This document shows, one piece after another, positions 34,031 to 46,289 of a DNA stretch of 64,000 nt. Below the pieces are notes generated by a model, which worked only from the letters and a program-made list of their open reading frames with translations, did no database searches and had not been told where the DNA came from. Location: positions 6,780,174 through 6,844,173 of the forward strand of contig OU452223.1 of assembly GCA_911728455.2 (NCBI GenBank), read 5' to 3'. This stretch comes from Marthasterias glacialis. Taxonomy: Eukaryota > Echinodermata > Asteroidea > Forcipulatida > Asteriidae. A program made the translations under genes and the position numbers. How positions within the stretch are numbered: position 1 is the first letter of the stretch; the number at the start of each line of letters is the position of its first letter.

Positions 34031-35446
34031 ATGGAATTCCCCGTTAATGCTAAATGTCTTTTCCGTCAGTTACGCAAACTGAAAGAAAAGAATGTGCGTT
34101 ACTTGTCACATCTTGATAACTACCGTTTTTACCGTCTATCCCGTATCCTCCCAAAAGGCCTTCAAATCAAATGTGCCCCTTCCTTTGGGGACCTTAACCC
34201 CGCATTTCAGAAGAAATGGAATAAGACACTAACAGACACGTCTTTCCATTTACTCATGTTGTTGGAAGTACAATGCCAACAATGCATTGATGACCAATTG
34301 CTTGAGATTACTCAGATTGAATCTCAACTGAAAGATTCATGTTCCAATCTTGAGTATGAATATTTCCAAGCCATTCTGTTGTCTAACATCAACCACTTAA
34401 GGACCAGCTTATTGGACAAACAAAACAAGAAACGCCGTAATGTACAAGCTAACCACAAGAAATACATTCTAAGGCGTTTCCACAAACAGGGGTTTAGTGA
34501 CCCTCCTACTGAAGGGCCATCAGTAACCACACAGCCTACTACAGTTGTTAACCTGTCTGACACTGTCTTAACTGATCCACAGGTAAAACTGCTCTCAAGG
34601 GGCCTTAAGTTTTGCCCCACACCCAGAGAACCCAACCAGCTGTCTTTACAACAAGACATTGCCCAATTCAATCGCAGGCTACGTTTACGTGAATATTTTC
34701 ATGTAGACCCCTCAACAGATGATGAGTCATCTGAGGCCACTCAGCCTGCTCGCAATCGCTTCAAAGAAAAGAGCAATTGGGTACCCCCAAAGAACCGAGA
34801 TGTAGCTTTGGACACCTACATCAAATCAGTTAACACTGAGGTGCTTAAGGTTGCCAATACCAGGGTACCTAATAACCTCCCCCAAGAGGAACGCAAGGCC
34901 TTAACTCAACTTCAGCAGTCACCTAACATAGTGATTAAACGTGCTGACAAAGGGTCCGCAGTTGTAGTCATGAACACAGATGACTACATAGCTGAGGGCC
35001 TCAGACAGCTCAGTAACACTGATCATTATGTTGAATGTGACACTGACCCCACTCATTCATTCTCCAAACAAATCAGTGACACCCTCGTAAGCATTCACAA
35101 TGCTAAGGGTATCGACAAGGATACACTTAACTACCTTCTCCCACAGGATCCCCGTACAGCACGCTTTTATCTTTTACTGAAGATACACAAGCCTAACAAC
35201 CCAGGCCGTCCCATTGTATCTGGCAATGGCAGCCCCACAGAACGTATCTCTGAATTTGTTGATAGCTTTCTAAACCCACTCGTACCTCGCATTCCCTCAT
35301 ACATCAAAGACACCACTGACTTTCTTTGTAAATTGGAGGGTATCAAACACAAAATACCTGACTCTGCTTTTCTGGTGACTCTAGATGTATCGTCACTGTA
35401 TATTAACATACCTCATAAAGAAGGAATTAAGGCATACAGGAATTAA
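34031..35446 (+). pseudogene. Penelope-like element reverse transcriptase, 3'-truncated
   Basis: One open frame of 471 residues. N-terminal region: LKEKNVRYLSHLDNYRFYRL and a FHVDPST block. Then the start of the Penelope RT: IVIKRADKGSAVVVMNTDDY, FYLLLKIHKPNNPGRPIVSG, PTERISEFVDSFLNPL, SYIKDTTDFL and LVTLDVSSLYINIPHKEG (RT motif A with its first catalytic Asp). The frame then ends in unrelated sequence at 35446, before the YxDD active site and the GIY-YIG domain. The N-terminal two-thirds is intact without stops, so it is young or was conserved until recently. It cannot be catalytic as it stands. Confidence 0.9.
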
Positions 35447-36122
35447 GGTTTACTTGACAATGTTGCGCAATGTTGTAAGTGGACTGGTGCTCTGTTTAAG
35501 TATGAATTATTACAATAGCGAGGCATGGGGATCCAGACTTCATATCCATCCAGCACAAATTCACGTGTAAATAAAAAATACATAATCGTCGTCGTGCTGC
35601 TGTATACGTCTGATTATTCAGACATAGCACGCCCTATTATGTTCTTCCAGCCCCGCCCCCTGTCAAATGTCAGTGATTCTGCCTCTTGTCCAATTTTCAA
35701 ATTCACGTGTAAATAAAAAATAGACATAAACGGACAGTTTGTATTCTGTGTACGACGAACTGGACGAACTTACTTGCAATGGAGAACGTTTCTTCGACAT
35801 CCAAGGATCGGTACAAAAAAACATCGCAAGGAAAAACCAGAAGGCGGTCCAACGAAAAGTAAAAAGTGAAGAAAAAAAAACACGATAAATCCAAAGGGAA
35901 AGCCAGCATGTGCCAAGCGAGCCTCCCACCTTCGCTGCAAACGGATTGCCTTTCTCCTGGCAGCTTTAGCGATGGCATTCTCCCGTTTTTCGGGCGATGA
36001 CTTCACTGGCCGGCCGCAGACACCGCCACCGGTTTTTTGTTGTTGCGGCGATTTGGGGGGGGGGGGGGGTTGGACATTATGTAGTTATCATAGAAGTAGA
36101 TAGATCAGCTGTATGGGATAAA

Positions 36123-36161
36123 CCATGGAGGTAGAAATTAGTCTAATTTCTACCTCCATGG
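36123..36161. repeat. Perfect hairpin, 18-bp arms
   Basis: CCATGGAGGTAGAAATTA and its exact inverse complement are separated by only GTC. Confidence 0.85.
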
Positions 36162-36442
36162 ATACACATTCCCCGTCGTCGTCCCGCGTGTGTGTAACGC
36201 AGGCAACACGTTACAATAGTTAGGGGATAATAGCTAGGGGTACAGACTAAAACAGTCGTAAAAAAAACGTAATTGTTGGTCTGGCACCCTACCCCTCCGA
36301 CAAGCTCCTAAGCTTACGGCTAGACCGGCAAGCTGGGGAGTTCATGCCCCGTGGTTTGTCTCTATGGCCCCACGAGACAAGGCACCACTTTTTTAGTTTG
36401 GATAAATCGTTTTTTGAAAAATGCTCGAAAACGGCAAAATTT

Positions 36443-36556
36443 GTTGGCGTCAATATTTGCAACATGGGGCCAAGCGTGAATATTGGCGTCAATATTGGCG
36501 TCAATATTTGCAACATGGGGCCAAGCGTGAATATTGACGCCAATATTGGCATCAAT
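36443..36556. repeat. Tandem repeat of ~53-bp units
   Basis: Two units carry GTCAATATTTGCAACATGGG followed by GCCAAGCGTGAATATT, each preceded by TTGGCGTCAATA. They are followed by degenerate TTGGCNTCAATAT pieces. Both strands stay open because the unit lacks stop triplets; the resulting peptides are not credible genes. Confidence 0.75.
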
Positions 36557-36714
36557 ATATATGCGATGTCCCTTTAAAGCCACCATATGAGCTACTGTAG
36601 CTAATCTTTGATAAGATTCTAATAAAATATTTTTGTACAGAAATGTAGATCAATTTTACACTAGAAAACCCACTTTTGAATGAAAACAAGAAAGAAACAC
36701 TATAAATTTCTTAC

Positions 36715-36932
36715 CAAAATTGTTCTGACAATTTGTTTTCTGTCTTGTTTTGCTGCAAGATGAAGCGGGGCAAAACCTTTTAAGTCCTGTAAGTTGATGG
36801 TTGAAGGATCCTTTTTAACAAGTAGGAGCACATTTTCCTGACCTTTCTTTTCATCAATACACTCAACTGCCCGATGCATGGCTGTGCAACCATCATGCAG
36901 GTTAACGGCATGGAGATGGTTAATAGTTGTAC
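36715..36932 (-). CDS. Ankyrin-gene exon 4: ankyrin repeats
   Basis: The acceptor ...TTACAACCACAG precedes 36932 and the donor GTAAGAAA follows 36715; phase 1 in, phase 0 out. After the split Gly codon it reads TTINHLHAVNLHDGCTAMHR, an ankyrin repeat start (DGCTAMHRAVE). A helix-rich ENVLLLVKKDPSTINLQD follows, then the second repeat KGFAPLHLAAKQDRKQIVRT. The G-(C/F)-(T/A)-(A/P)-(M/L)-H-x-A signature is present twice. The repeats mediate protein binding in the family. An eight-residue insertion (CIDEKKGQ) in the first repeat resembles loops seen in divergent ankyrin domains. Confidence 0.88.
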
Positions 36933-36960
36933 CTGTGGTTGTAAACAATATTACATCCAT

Positions 36961-36961
<1 letters not shown>

Positions 36962-36991
<30 letters not shown>

Positions 36992-37125
36992 CGATGACGA
37001 TGACGATGACGATGAGATGATGACGATGATGACAATGATGACAATGATGACAATGATGACAATGATGACAATGATGACAATGATGACAATGATAATGATA
37101 ATAATAATAATAATAATAATAATTA
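36962..37125. repeat. Compound microsatellite (ATA)n-(GATGAC)n-(GATGACAAT)n-(TAA)n
   Basis: Simple repeats run continuously: (TAA)n at 36962-36991, (GATGAC)-type units to 37015, (ATGATGACA)n to 37095 and (TAA)n at 37097-37125. All long frames across it on both strands are composition artefacts. The right-hand (TAA)n borders a Dong-like retrotransposon. Confidence 0.9.
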
Positions 37126-39603
37126 TAATAACAATCATGACAAAATACAATGTGAAAGGTAAGGGGGTAAGTGTAGTTATAGAGGAGATCAAACAAAGGG
37201 TTAATGCTAAGGCTGCAAAGGTGAAGAGGTATGATGACAGGGTGAGGCAGTTTCACCAGAACAGGCTGTTTAACACCAATCAGTGCCAGCTGTTTAAGGA
37301 GTTGGACGGAAAGACTGACAGCACGCAAGCAGGTCCGAGGCCAGCAGATGCAAGAACTTTCTGGGGTGGTATTTGGGATCGACCAGTCCAGCACAACCTG
37401 CAAGCTGATTGGCTAACGGATGTGAAAGATGAATTGAGAGGCGTACAACAGCAAGAAGGATTCCAGACAGACGTGGACAAGGTAAAAAGACAGGTAAGGA
37501 AAGTGCCAAACTTGAAAGCCCCCGGTCCAGATCATGTACATGGGTACTGTTTGAAGAACTTCCATAGTTTACATGAGTACAGGGTAAGGTCCCCACCTGG
37601 ATGACTGAAGCAAGAACGGTTTTGATAATGAAGGATGTCAAGAAAGGTAACATTGCAAGTAATTATAGACCAATCACATGCTTGCCCGTGATGTATAAAC
37701 TCTCGACCAGTATGATTGCCATATGGATGACCATCAGTTGTTTCCGTAGGAGCAGAAAGGCTGTAAGAAGCGGTCCAGAGGTACGAAAGATCAACTTATC
37801 ATCGATAAGGCTGTGCTGAAGGACTGCAGGAGCAGAAAGACTAACTTGGCAATGGCGTGGATCGATTACAAGAAGGCGTACGACATGGTGTCACACACAT
37901 GGATAATGGAATGTCTGGATATGGTTGGAGTGGCCGATGTAGTAAAACGTCTTCTGAGTGGGAGCATGAAGACGTGGCGAACGAATCTGACAGCCAACAA
38001 CGATAGTCTGGGTAAGGTATGCATAAGAAGAGGTATTTTGAAGGGTGACTCTCTGTCTCCGCTGCTTTTTGTTCTGGCATTGATGCCCCTGTCGATGATT
38101 CTGAGGAAGGTGAATGCTGGTTATGTAATGAAGAGGGACGGATGTAAGATCAACCATCTCCTTTTTATGGACGATTTGAAGTTATTTGCAAAGAATGAGG
38201 CGGAGATCGATTCTTTGGTGCAGACCGTCAGGATTTTCAGTGATGACATCGGGATGCAGTTTGGTCTGGAGAAATGTGCCTCAATGACCATGAAGAGGGG
38301 AAAGAGGGTACATTCTGATGGCATCGCTCTGCCAGATGGTGCACAGATGAGGGCCTTGGGTGAGGAGGAAAGTTATCAGTATCTTGGTGTACTAGAATTG
38401 GACCACGTCCTTCACAAAGAATCAAAGGTAAGGCTGAGGGCAGAATACATCAGGCGGGTGAAGAAATGTTTGAAGTCCAAACTGAACGGGGGAAACATAA
38501 TCAAGGCGATTAACACATGGGCCGTGTCTTTGATGAGGTACAGCGGGGGTATTATTGAGTGGACTAAAGAAGATCTAGGTGTCACTGACAGAAGGACAAG
38601 AAAGCTGATGGCCATGCATGGCATGCTACATCCGCAGGCAAATGTCAGCAGAACTTGCTGAAAATTGCACGAAAGTATACGACGGCAGACGAACCTGGGC
38701 CGAAGGAGTACAAGAGGGAAAGGAAAGAGGAAAGACACCAAGATTGGAGGAACAAGCCACTCCATGGCCGGTTCCTGAGATGTACAGAAGAAGTTGCGAG
38801 TTGCAAATCATGAAATTGGTTAAAGAGCGGAGAACTGAAGAAGGAAACCGAGGGCTTGATTACTGCGGCGCAAGACCAGTCTCTAAGGACAAATGTAATG
38901 AAGGCGGAAGAGAAAGCAAACGTCTTTCCTATGTGTAGAATGTGCAACAAGGCAGAAGAGACTGTATTTCATACTGTCAGCGAATGTAGTAAGATGGCTC
39001 AGACAGAGTACAAAGGCAGACATGACAAGTTGGCTAAGGTGATTCACTGGGATCTGTGTAAGGAGTATGGTGTCCAGGTGCATGCCAAGTGGTACGACCA
39101 TGTTCCAGAGAAAGTTGTAGAGACCGACGAGGTCAAGATCCTCTGGGACTTCAACATTCAGACTGATCATGTTATAGAACATAGACGTCCGGATGTTGTA
39201 GTCTTAGATAAAACGAAGAAGATGTGTCATATCATCGACATAGCTATGCCGAGTGATATAAGGGTAGCTTCTAAGGAGAAGGAAAAGATTGAGAAGTACC
39301 AGGACTTGGCCAGGGAGCTTTGTAAGATTTGGCAGGTGAAAGTGAAAGTAGTCCCTGTGGTGGTTGGAGCACTTGGCACTATTCCAAAGGCACTGGAAAA
39401 GCATCTGGATCAAATAGGCACAACTGTGAGGGTAGATTTGCTGCAGAAGGCGGCACTTTTGGGAACAGCTAGGATCCTGTGAAAGACCCTCGAGATCTAA
39501 AGCTACGGGTCGTAGCCCGACTCGAGGAGTTACTGGCACAGAGGAAAATGACATCTTTCTTTTGCATGCTGTGATATCAAGAAATAATAATAATAATAAT
39601 AAT
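37126..39603 (+). pseudogene. R2-superclade (R4/Dong-like) non-LTR retrotransposon, 5'-truncated
   Basis: Coding parts: pre-RT region KYNVKGKGVSVVIEEIKQRV (37143 on) with RTFWGGIWDRPVQHN; RT with [75 protein letters not shown] and [11 protein letters not shown] (active site MDD). Then [20 protein letters not shown] and an internal deletion near 38650. The C-terminal part has a Cys-His knuckle (CRMCNKAEETVFHTVSEC) and a restriction-like endonuclease signature RRPDVVVLDKTKKMCHIIDI (PD...D...K type), ending GALGTIPKALEKH...TARIL at 39482. It is followed by (TAA)n at 39583-39605. At least three frame changes. The truncated 5' end and the 3' tail both sit in TAA repeats, the known target of Dong. 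Confidence 0.88.
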
Positions 39604-42060
39604 AACTAGAATTTTGTCTGTTGACGAACTGAGCAAATGGCTTTTTCGCAGTTTTTTTGAGAAACACTTCATCACCTGAGACTAACACCACTAAAAGCAA
39701 GTTCATATCTTGTTCGAATTTCAAATTATTGAGCACTTCCGGTTTCGACCGAAAGCGAGGGTCACCTGACTCTACATACACGAGACAAACTGTAGTCCTA
39801 CTTTATGTCCAACATTTACTCTGTCATTTGATGGTCAGTTCCAGACTAAACGTGTCAGCGTTGATTTAGATTTTTTTTTTGTATATTTAAAGTTTTCATA
39901 TACAATACGTGCTGGTTTAAATATATACCAAATTTGAGCCCAATCGGGCATTTTTTTGTGTGATACATATTGGACTTTGGAAAATGACCTTTAAGATCCA
40001 TTTATATCCCTAATGCAGAAAAACTGCACCGTTAAAATCAAGTCGCATGATTAGCGTTTAAACTAAAAAATATTTATGAAACATTAACATTTTCTCCAAT
40101 CTTGGGCCAAATTGTCATGTCCTACTAAAGACAATAAAAAAAGAATCTTGAATCTAGCCCATTTTGTTTTCAAGATATACTCCTAAGAAGTCGCAAAATC
40201 TAATTCAAAAATTCATGAAGAAATTAGAAAATGACGTTATCGTGACGTCCCCTCAATTTTCATCTTAACACATCCCGGTATGCATATCTGCCAACTTTTA
40301 GCCAAATAATTTCGGACCAAAAAATGGACATTAAAATGTCGTAACTAAATACATGATGACGTCATTGTGACGTCATTGTAACATGTGCTTTTTTAGTCGT
40401 TCTATATAACAGCGAAATTCGAAGGTGATCCAATTGAAAGTAAGGCAAAAATTACCAATTAAATAAAAAGGATAAATATTCAAGAATTCATGAAAAATAC
40501 AACGACGACGGCATTGTGACATCATTTCATTTTTTAGCATTTATGGTACACGTGTTCCCTTCTCTATGGCATGTATGGTCTGACCTACCCACGAAGCTTG
40601 ATGTCACATTTCAAGAACACTGTTAATCCAAAAACCATCAAAAATGAAATTTGACATTTCTGAACATTAATGTCCTTCTTTCGCAGAATAAGTAGCCTTG
40701 TTGCAAACGTGCAACAATTCACTCACTGATTCAGCCAATAGGAAAAACGCTGTACATTGAAAATCTAGCAACGCCTCTATGCCTCGCTATAGGATCTTTG
40801 AAATTAACATTGCATGAACTGTGTGACCAACCACAGAAGCTATGGCACACAAAGTATTTTGGGAAGAATAATGGTTTGATTTTTCACTTTGACCAAGGTC
40901 ATTCTACATACCAATTTTCAAGCAATTTCAAGAAACTTCGCTACAGACATCATCTCAAAATGCGTTTTTGACTATTTTCAACCAGCCGCCTGAGGGCGCT
41001 TGAATATTTTGTGTCGTCATCGGTTCAGGTTTTAAACACAACTATCCCACCAGAGACTAACATCGTTGAAAGCAAGTTCATATCTTGCACCAATTTCAAA
41101 TTATTGAGCACTTCCGGTTTGGGCCGGAAGTAACGGTCATGTGATACACCCTCACGTGACAAACTGAAAGCATACATTTACTCTATCGCTTGCCGCTAAC
41201 AGTAAGTCAAGGGATGTCATGGTTAATTTTTATATAAAGTTTTGAAGATTCGTCTATAGACCATGTTACCTGTGACATCACATGTTTACAAAAGAGTCAC
41301 AGAACCTGGACTTCCTGCAGGCAGGATTTGTACACGGCTCAATGGGAAAATACTTTAAATCTTTCATTTTATGGAGATTGCACTGTCCGATTGTCATCAA
41401 CTTTGGATATGAAGGAAAGGGGCACATCTCACAACTAGTTCAGCTCTCATTTTAATAGCCATTGAATTTATGTGGAAATTATGATACAAAATGTAAAATT
41501 TCTCATATGTCCCATGCAGTATCTTGCCTGCCAGTAATTGCCCTGGAATGTACAAGGTCACTCTTTTGTAAACAAGGGTCACATGGTCTATAACACGTCC
41601 CGGTTTAAATATATACCAACTTTGAGCCCAATCGGACATTTCTTGTTTCTGATATTGGACTTGACAAAATGGGCATTTAAGATGACGTCATATTGCTTGT
41701 GATGACGTCACGATGACGTCACTCTGCGGCATACAATTTTGCTATAGGGTCTATGTCTGTGCTAAGTTTGATTAAGTCCTAAGGTTGTTTGATGCCCAAA
41801 GTGCCGCTGACAAATACTGTGCACAAAGTATATTGGAATTTGTCTAAAAAAAAAAAAAGAAGAAGAAAAGAAAATCTGAAAAAAAATAAGGCTTTTTCGC
41901 TGAAATTGCAAAAAAGCCAATAATTCTACATTTATAACGCGCATAAATCTGCCTAAAGCCACCCTAGGTGCACAAAGGAAAAATAAAATTATAAAAATGA
42001 AATTTTTTAAAAATAGGTAATAAAGACAGTTCGCAGCATTGTTACAAAGAGCAAACAAAT
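39604..42060. repeat. Dispersed repeat module rich in CCGGAAGT and TGACGTCA
   Basis: Two related blocks share AAAGCAAGTTCATATCTTG, TTCAAATTATTGAGCACTTC and CGGTTT...CCG(A/G)AAG (about 39690-39770 and 41075-41150). CRE-like GACGTCA motifs stand at about 40245, 40360-40380, 41684 and 41703-41718. A CTCF-like CCGCCTGAGGGCGCT lies at 40986-41000. No coding sequence. Similar blocks lie at 45.4-46.2 kb and, in the opposite orientation, at 48.8-49.8 kb. Confidence 0.6.
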
Positions 42061-42070
42061 CAAATGCAAA

Positions 42071-42494
42071 CTAAACATATGCTTTGCTCATCAAATAAAT
42101 TTTTAGGCTTTTTTGAAAATTAGACAAAGGTGAACTAAACTGGATGCCACCAGGAAGTGAGTTCCACAACCGTGGTGCAGCCACACAGAAAGACCTGTCA
42201 CCCCAGGATCTCCTCGACTGCATAGCCAAAAAACGATCAGTGGTGCCCGAGCGGAGACCAAGGCGTGCGGACTTGTGGGTTTGCAGCATATCTGACATAT
42301 CAGATGGTGCTTGTTGGGTCTTAACTTTATATGTTAAGGAGAGCACTTTATATTCAATCCTTTCCCAAACAGGGAGCCAGTGTAACTGTTTGAGAATGGA
42401 TGTTATGTGGGTAGCTTTTCTGGACCCAGTAACAAGACGTGCTGCTGAATTCTGAATCTTCTGTATTCTTTTGAGTTGTGAATGTAATAGTATA
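42071..42494 (-). pseudogene. L2/CR1-type LINE, C-terminal fragment
   Basis: Minus-strand frame starting HSQLKRIQKIQNSAARLVTG and containing LKQLHWLPVWERIEYKVL, RLGLRSGTTD and GDRSFCVAAPRLWNSLP, ending LMSKAYV and a stop at 42071. This is the conserved C-terminal region of L2/CR1 ORF2. The part kept here is free of stops. Its 5' side is cut by a palindromic element. Confidence 0.88.
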
Positions 42495-42647
42495 CAAATA
42501 TTGACTGCTTCGAGTGGCATAGTAAAACTAATCACTCGAGGTGATCCCCGGAGCAGCCTATCTTCCCGAGGCGGAGCCGAGGGAAGATAGGCAGCTCCGG
42601 GGATCATCGAGAGTTTTACTACGCCACGAGATAAAGCAGTCAATATT
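42495..42647. repeat. Large near-perfect palindrome (foldback element)
   Basis: Arms 42495-42570 and 42572-42647 are inverse complements over about 75 bp with few mismatches. Shared blocks are CAAATATTGACTGCTT, TAGTAAAACT and GATCCCCGGAGC, plus CCTATCTTCCC. There is almost no spacer. It lies exactly at the 5' break of the LINE fragment. Confidence 0.85.
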
Positions 42648-44279
42648 TGTTTTATAACAACTCAATTTCATCCATTTTGTGGTAATATTCATTAAACAAC
42701 TGTGCGTATATCAGTCTTCAAACAACTGTATAAAATCTGACTGGAAATCTTGACAAAAAGAAAGAGGGGGTACCACACTGCCTTCGTTCTCATATCGTAT
42801 TTCAAATGCACGTATTATTTTATCGTTTCACCGGGTTCGAGGTTGTCATCGGATAGTACCATTTAATAGTTCTTTTGGTCGGTGTGCAGTGTGATAGTAA
42901 AAATACACAACACCACAAATGTCCGACACGTTAAAAATCCATTAGAAAAGTAAACAAGCTGTCGCCATTGTTCTGACACACAACAGCACACACAACTGTA
43001 CTTACTTTTGTTTAGCTTTAATTTTTTTGTATGTCTGGTGGTTCAAATCCCACAGCAGTGGTCCTTGTACAGTCGTGTACAAGTGGTTCAACAGTGTTCC
43101 TGTCTGCATTGTTCTTTGGACTCAATGCACCGCTCAAAAGGCCACGAAACTAAATCAATACCGTTCACAAAAATCATGTCTGTGTGTGTCACGCCATGTG
43201 CTGTTGCTAGGCAGTTGCTAAGGTAGGCGGGGATTAATGGAACGGTCTATTGCATTCAGACTGATTATGTTGCATAGACATATATAAAAAATTATCAAAA
43301 ATGATAAAAGTGCATTACATATTACAAAACGAACAATAAAACATCAAAATAACTATACATTGGGAAACAGATAATGTAAGTCTCAAGATTTCTTTTACAA
43401 GTTACAACTGAAGAAAAGTCCCACAGAGAGTAATAGGAATGTTGAGATGAGTTGTGTCATGGGAAGAAGGAAGACCATGGCGGTTGGGTTGGCGAAGTTC
43501 AAACACATTTCCAAGATAAAGGTGGAGCAATGTCACTCCTGCACTTGTAAACATATAAAATAAACTACAGCTTGTGGGTTTGTCACATGAGAAACACAAG
43601 GTGTTCAGAATATTTGTGTTAATGATAACATAAATGACAAAAAACACAACACTACGATTCAGAATCAAAATTCATGTTAAACTGGCAAAAATCATATCAT
43701 AAAGTCACATGCATTTTCATGGCTTGGGCAGAAAACCCTAAAATGAAGACTCAGGAATGCTTTCAAGACCATGAATAATTTTTGTTACCTATTGCCAATT
43801 GGGACTCCTATAGTATAGCAGAAATATCGATGTGAAATTCGTAACAATATATATCTTTTAAAACCCTACTTTTTTGGTGATGCAACATAACAAGCGATGA
43901 TGTCATGATGGCATCACTCAATATTTTAGGAATTGGTGACCTTCCAAGCCTGGTGTTTGAAGACAAATTTTGATTGTAACTTGTTTCGTTCTCAAGATAT
44001 TGAAAAAATGGTCACAAATTCAAAAAATTGTAAACTAGAACAGCAAAAGCTGTAATTGTGAGCTGCAGATCATCTGCTACAGAAACAATGACTATTTGAA
44101 AAAAAGATCCTTTTGATCAACTGATGTTCAATAGGGTAAGGACATTAACAAGAACGCACTTGACCAAGGCTTACTTGGTTTAATATGTGGCAAAGGGGCT
44201 CAGGATGAGGGAGGGCCAGCAAGAAAAAGAAACATATACATGAGGAACAAATGGTCGTATAATAGATGTTTGGGGATAA
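42648..44279. other. Gene-free intron stretch
   Basis: No supported gene. The frame at 43402-43668 (minus) is hydrophobic in part but has no motif or splice context and is not called. Confidence 0.35.
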
Positions 44280-44432
44280 GAATATTAGTTGTAATTTCTT
44301 CTTTTATTTTTCGGGTTTTTTTTAACCCAAGGAAAATGCCTGTAAATTTTTTTTTCACAGGACTCAGGAAAGTACTGAGTATACAGTGCTTAACACACAT
44401 CGGCGTACGGGTAAAAATTACAACTAATATTC
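44280..44432. repeat. Short inverted repeat element
   Basis: Perfect 18-bp arms GAATATTAGTTGTAATTT (44280-44297) and their complement (44415-44432) enclose about 117 bases. It could be a small MITE. Confidence 0.6.
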
Positions 44433-44740
44433 AGATGATGGTCTGATAGAGAGTGTAATCATGAACGGTATAGCACACTGTCACACATGAAGACAAAATG
44501 TGTAGTACTTCATAAGAAATATATGAATTAAATGATGCTGACCAGCATCTAAACTTTCTTCACAAAAGAGTGGTACAGTTCTTCAAAAATGAAGGGAATA
44601 GCTCATCAGGGGATAGGGGTTAGCTTCTTTCATTACATGGGATACTCAGCTCTGGTATGTCATCAAAGACAAGAATTTACCATAATGAAAATTATAGGTA
44701 CTTAAGTAGATCATGGAGGAAGTTAGGCATTCAATAATTG

Positions 44741-45060
44741 CATTGTTTTAGATCATTCAACTGGAACTAATGACATACTCATGATTTTATCTTTCACATA
44801 TGCATGTCAGTGGCAGTATTTGATTCAAGTTTCAAATCAGTACATCATTGCTATAAGGAGTTATGACATTCAAGGTTTTCATTGTTTTAGCTCGGCCAAC
44901 TGGAACTGGTGACATACTCTTGAGTTTTATCTTTACATATCAATCTTCATGTCAGTAGCAACATTTGATTCAAGTTTCAAGTCAGTACATCATTGCAATT
45001 AGGAGTTATGGCCATTCAACGTTTCCATTGTTTTAGATCATTCAACTGGAACTGGTGGTA
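44741..45060. repeat. Tandem repeat, 2.3 copies of ~140 bp
   Basis: Units start CATTGTTTTAG at 44741, 44880 and 45026. Shared blocks are CAACTGGAACT, GACATACTC, GATTCAAGTTTCAA and CAGTACATCATTGC. The third copy is incomplete. No coding content. Confidence 0.8.
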
Positions 45061-46289
45061 AAGTCATGCCTTTTTGTTTTTGTTTGTTAAAATCTTTATG
45101 TCTGCTGTCTTATTGCAAGACAGTTCAAATTTAATTCTAAAACATCATTATTTAGCATGTTAAGTCTGAAGTTGGCTATTTAAAGTCCCGAGGGCAATGT
45201 TTAACAATGTAAACAAACCTTTAACATTTTTTTAAATTAAAAAACATTAACATTTCTGCAAAAACATTGACTGATAAACACAACACACATGGCTGTCAAT
45301 GTGTAATGGTTTCACGTAGGGCTTTTAGATTCCATAAAACAGCTCAAAACATAAATGTTGAAGCTTGATGTTAACTTAAACATTGAATGCAGACGGACGG
45401 ACGGACAGATGGACAAAATCGGTATTACAAAGGTTGCATTCTACTAAAGCAGCTTGCGTGATATCATAAGATGATGTCATCATGACGTCACTTCGCACTT
45501 CGTACAGTCCATTGTCTTACAACATACCAAATGTCAAGTCATTCAAACATGTATTTCGAAATATACTGGACTTCAAAAAGTGCACCTTTAATGTAATAAT
45601 GATGACATCATCCATCTACTACTTCACGCGTGTTGTCTGCATGAAGGTAATTATTTACACCAAATTATTTAAAATGATGATTTTAAACTTCACCACAGAC
45701 ATTGAGTAAAAGTGTATTTTGAACTGTATTAAACCTGCCGCTAGAGGGCGTTCTTGAATTGTATGACATCACCACTCCAATTTTTTTAAACCAGACCCTT
45801 AGAAAACTACAACATCTTTGAAAGCAACTCCCAAAAAATTACTTTTAAATTACAAGTCACTTTTGGTTTTGACCGGAAGTTTAGGTCACGCACACAACAA
45901 AAAATGAAAACTTCTGTTACCAAAATGTAATCCCTTAAAAAGTAACCTACAGTCTCTTGTCCTTGATTTGATATGGATTTTCAACGATTTAAACAATTAA
46001 CGCTTAAAAACCTTGTAACTTGACACCTGATGACGTCACGCTTGATCCTTAAACTTCAAGTTATAATTAAACTACATGCAAAGCTTTTAGTTGATACAAG
46101 CTTTGCAACTATGCAATTGTCTGTAGACAAGTTCCATACAGAAAGGAGAAGAAAAAACTTTTTAAAAAATGAAAAAAATAATTAATAACAATAGTTGTTC
46201 GGGCTTATTGCCCGAACACCTAAATAAAACCTGAATACATTGCTCCATGCGTAAACAATGTAATTCTGCAAGTAACGGTGACCCATGAG
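45061..46289. repeat. CRE/ETS/CTCF-like motif module
   Basis: Contains TGACGTCA-type motifs (about 45482-45490 and 46031-46039), a CTCF-like CCGCTAGAGGGCG (45738-45750) and GACCGGAAGTTTAGGTCA (about 45878). It is related to the modules at 39.6-41.7 and 48.8-49.8 kb by shared phrases such as GAAAGCAA and the CCGGAAGT-GGTCA block. No genes. Confidence 0.5.

Larger units (their letters stand above)
35447..36714. other. Repeat-rich intron stretch
   Basis: No host exon. It contains a direct repeat (CAAATTCACGTGTAAATAAA at about 35559 and 35697) flanking about 110 bases, which may be a long target duplication. It also holds a poly-G tract near 36055, a perfect hairpin and a tandem repeat listed separately. 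Confidence 0.45.

Noticed and set aside
36920-37192. Long frames rich in Ile/Val, Asp/His or Met/Thr on both strands
   Set aside because: They translate simple repeats (TAA, GATGAC, GATGACAAT) and have no coding value.
43402-43668. 88-residue minus-strand frame with hydrophobic segments
   Set aside because: No motif, no splice-site context and no similarity to the neighbouring exons.
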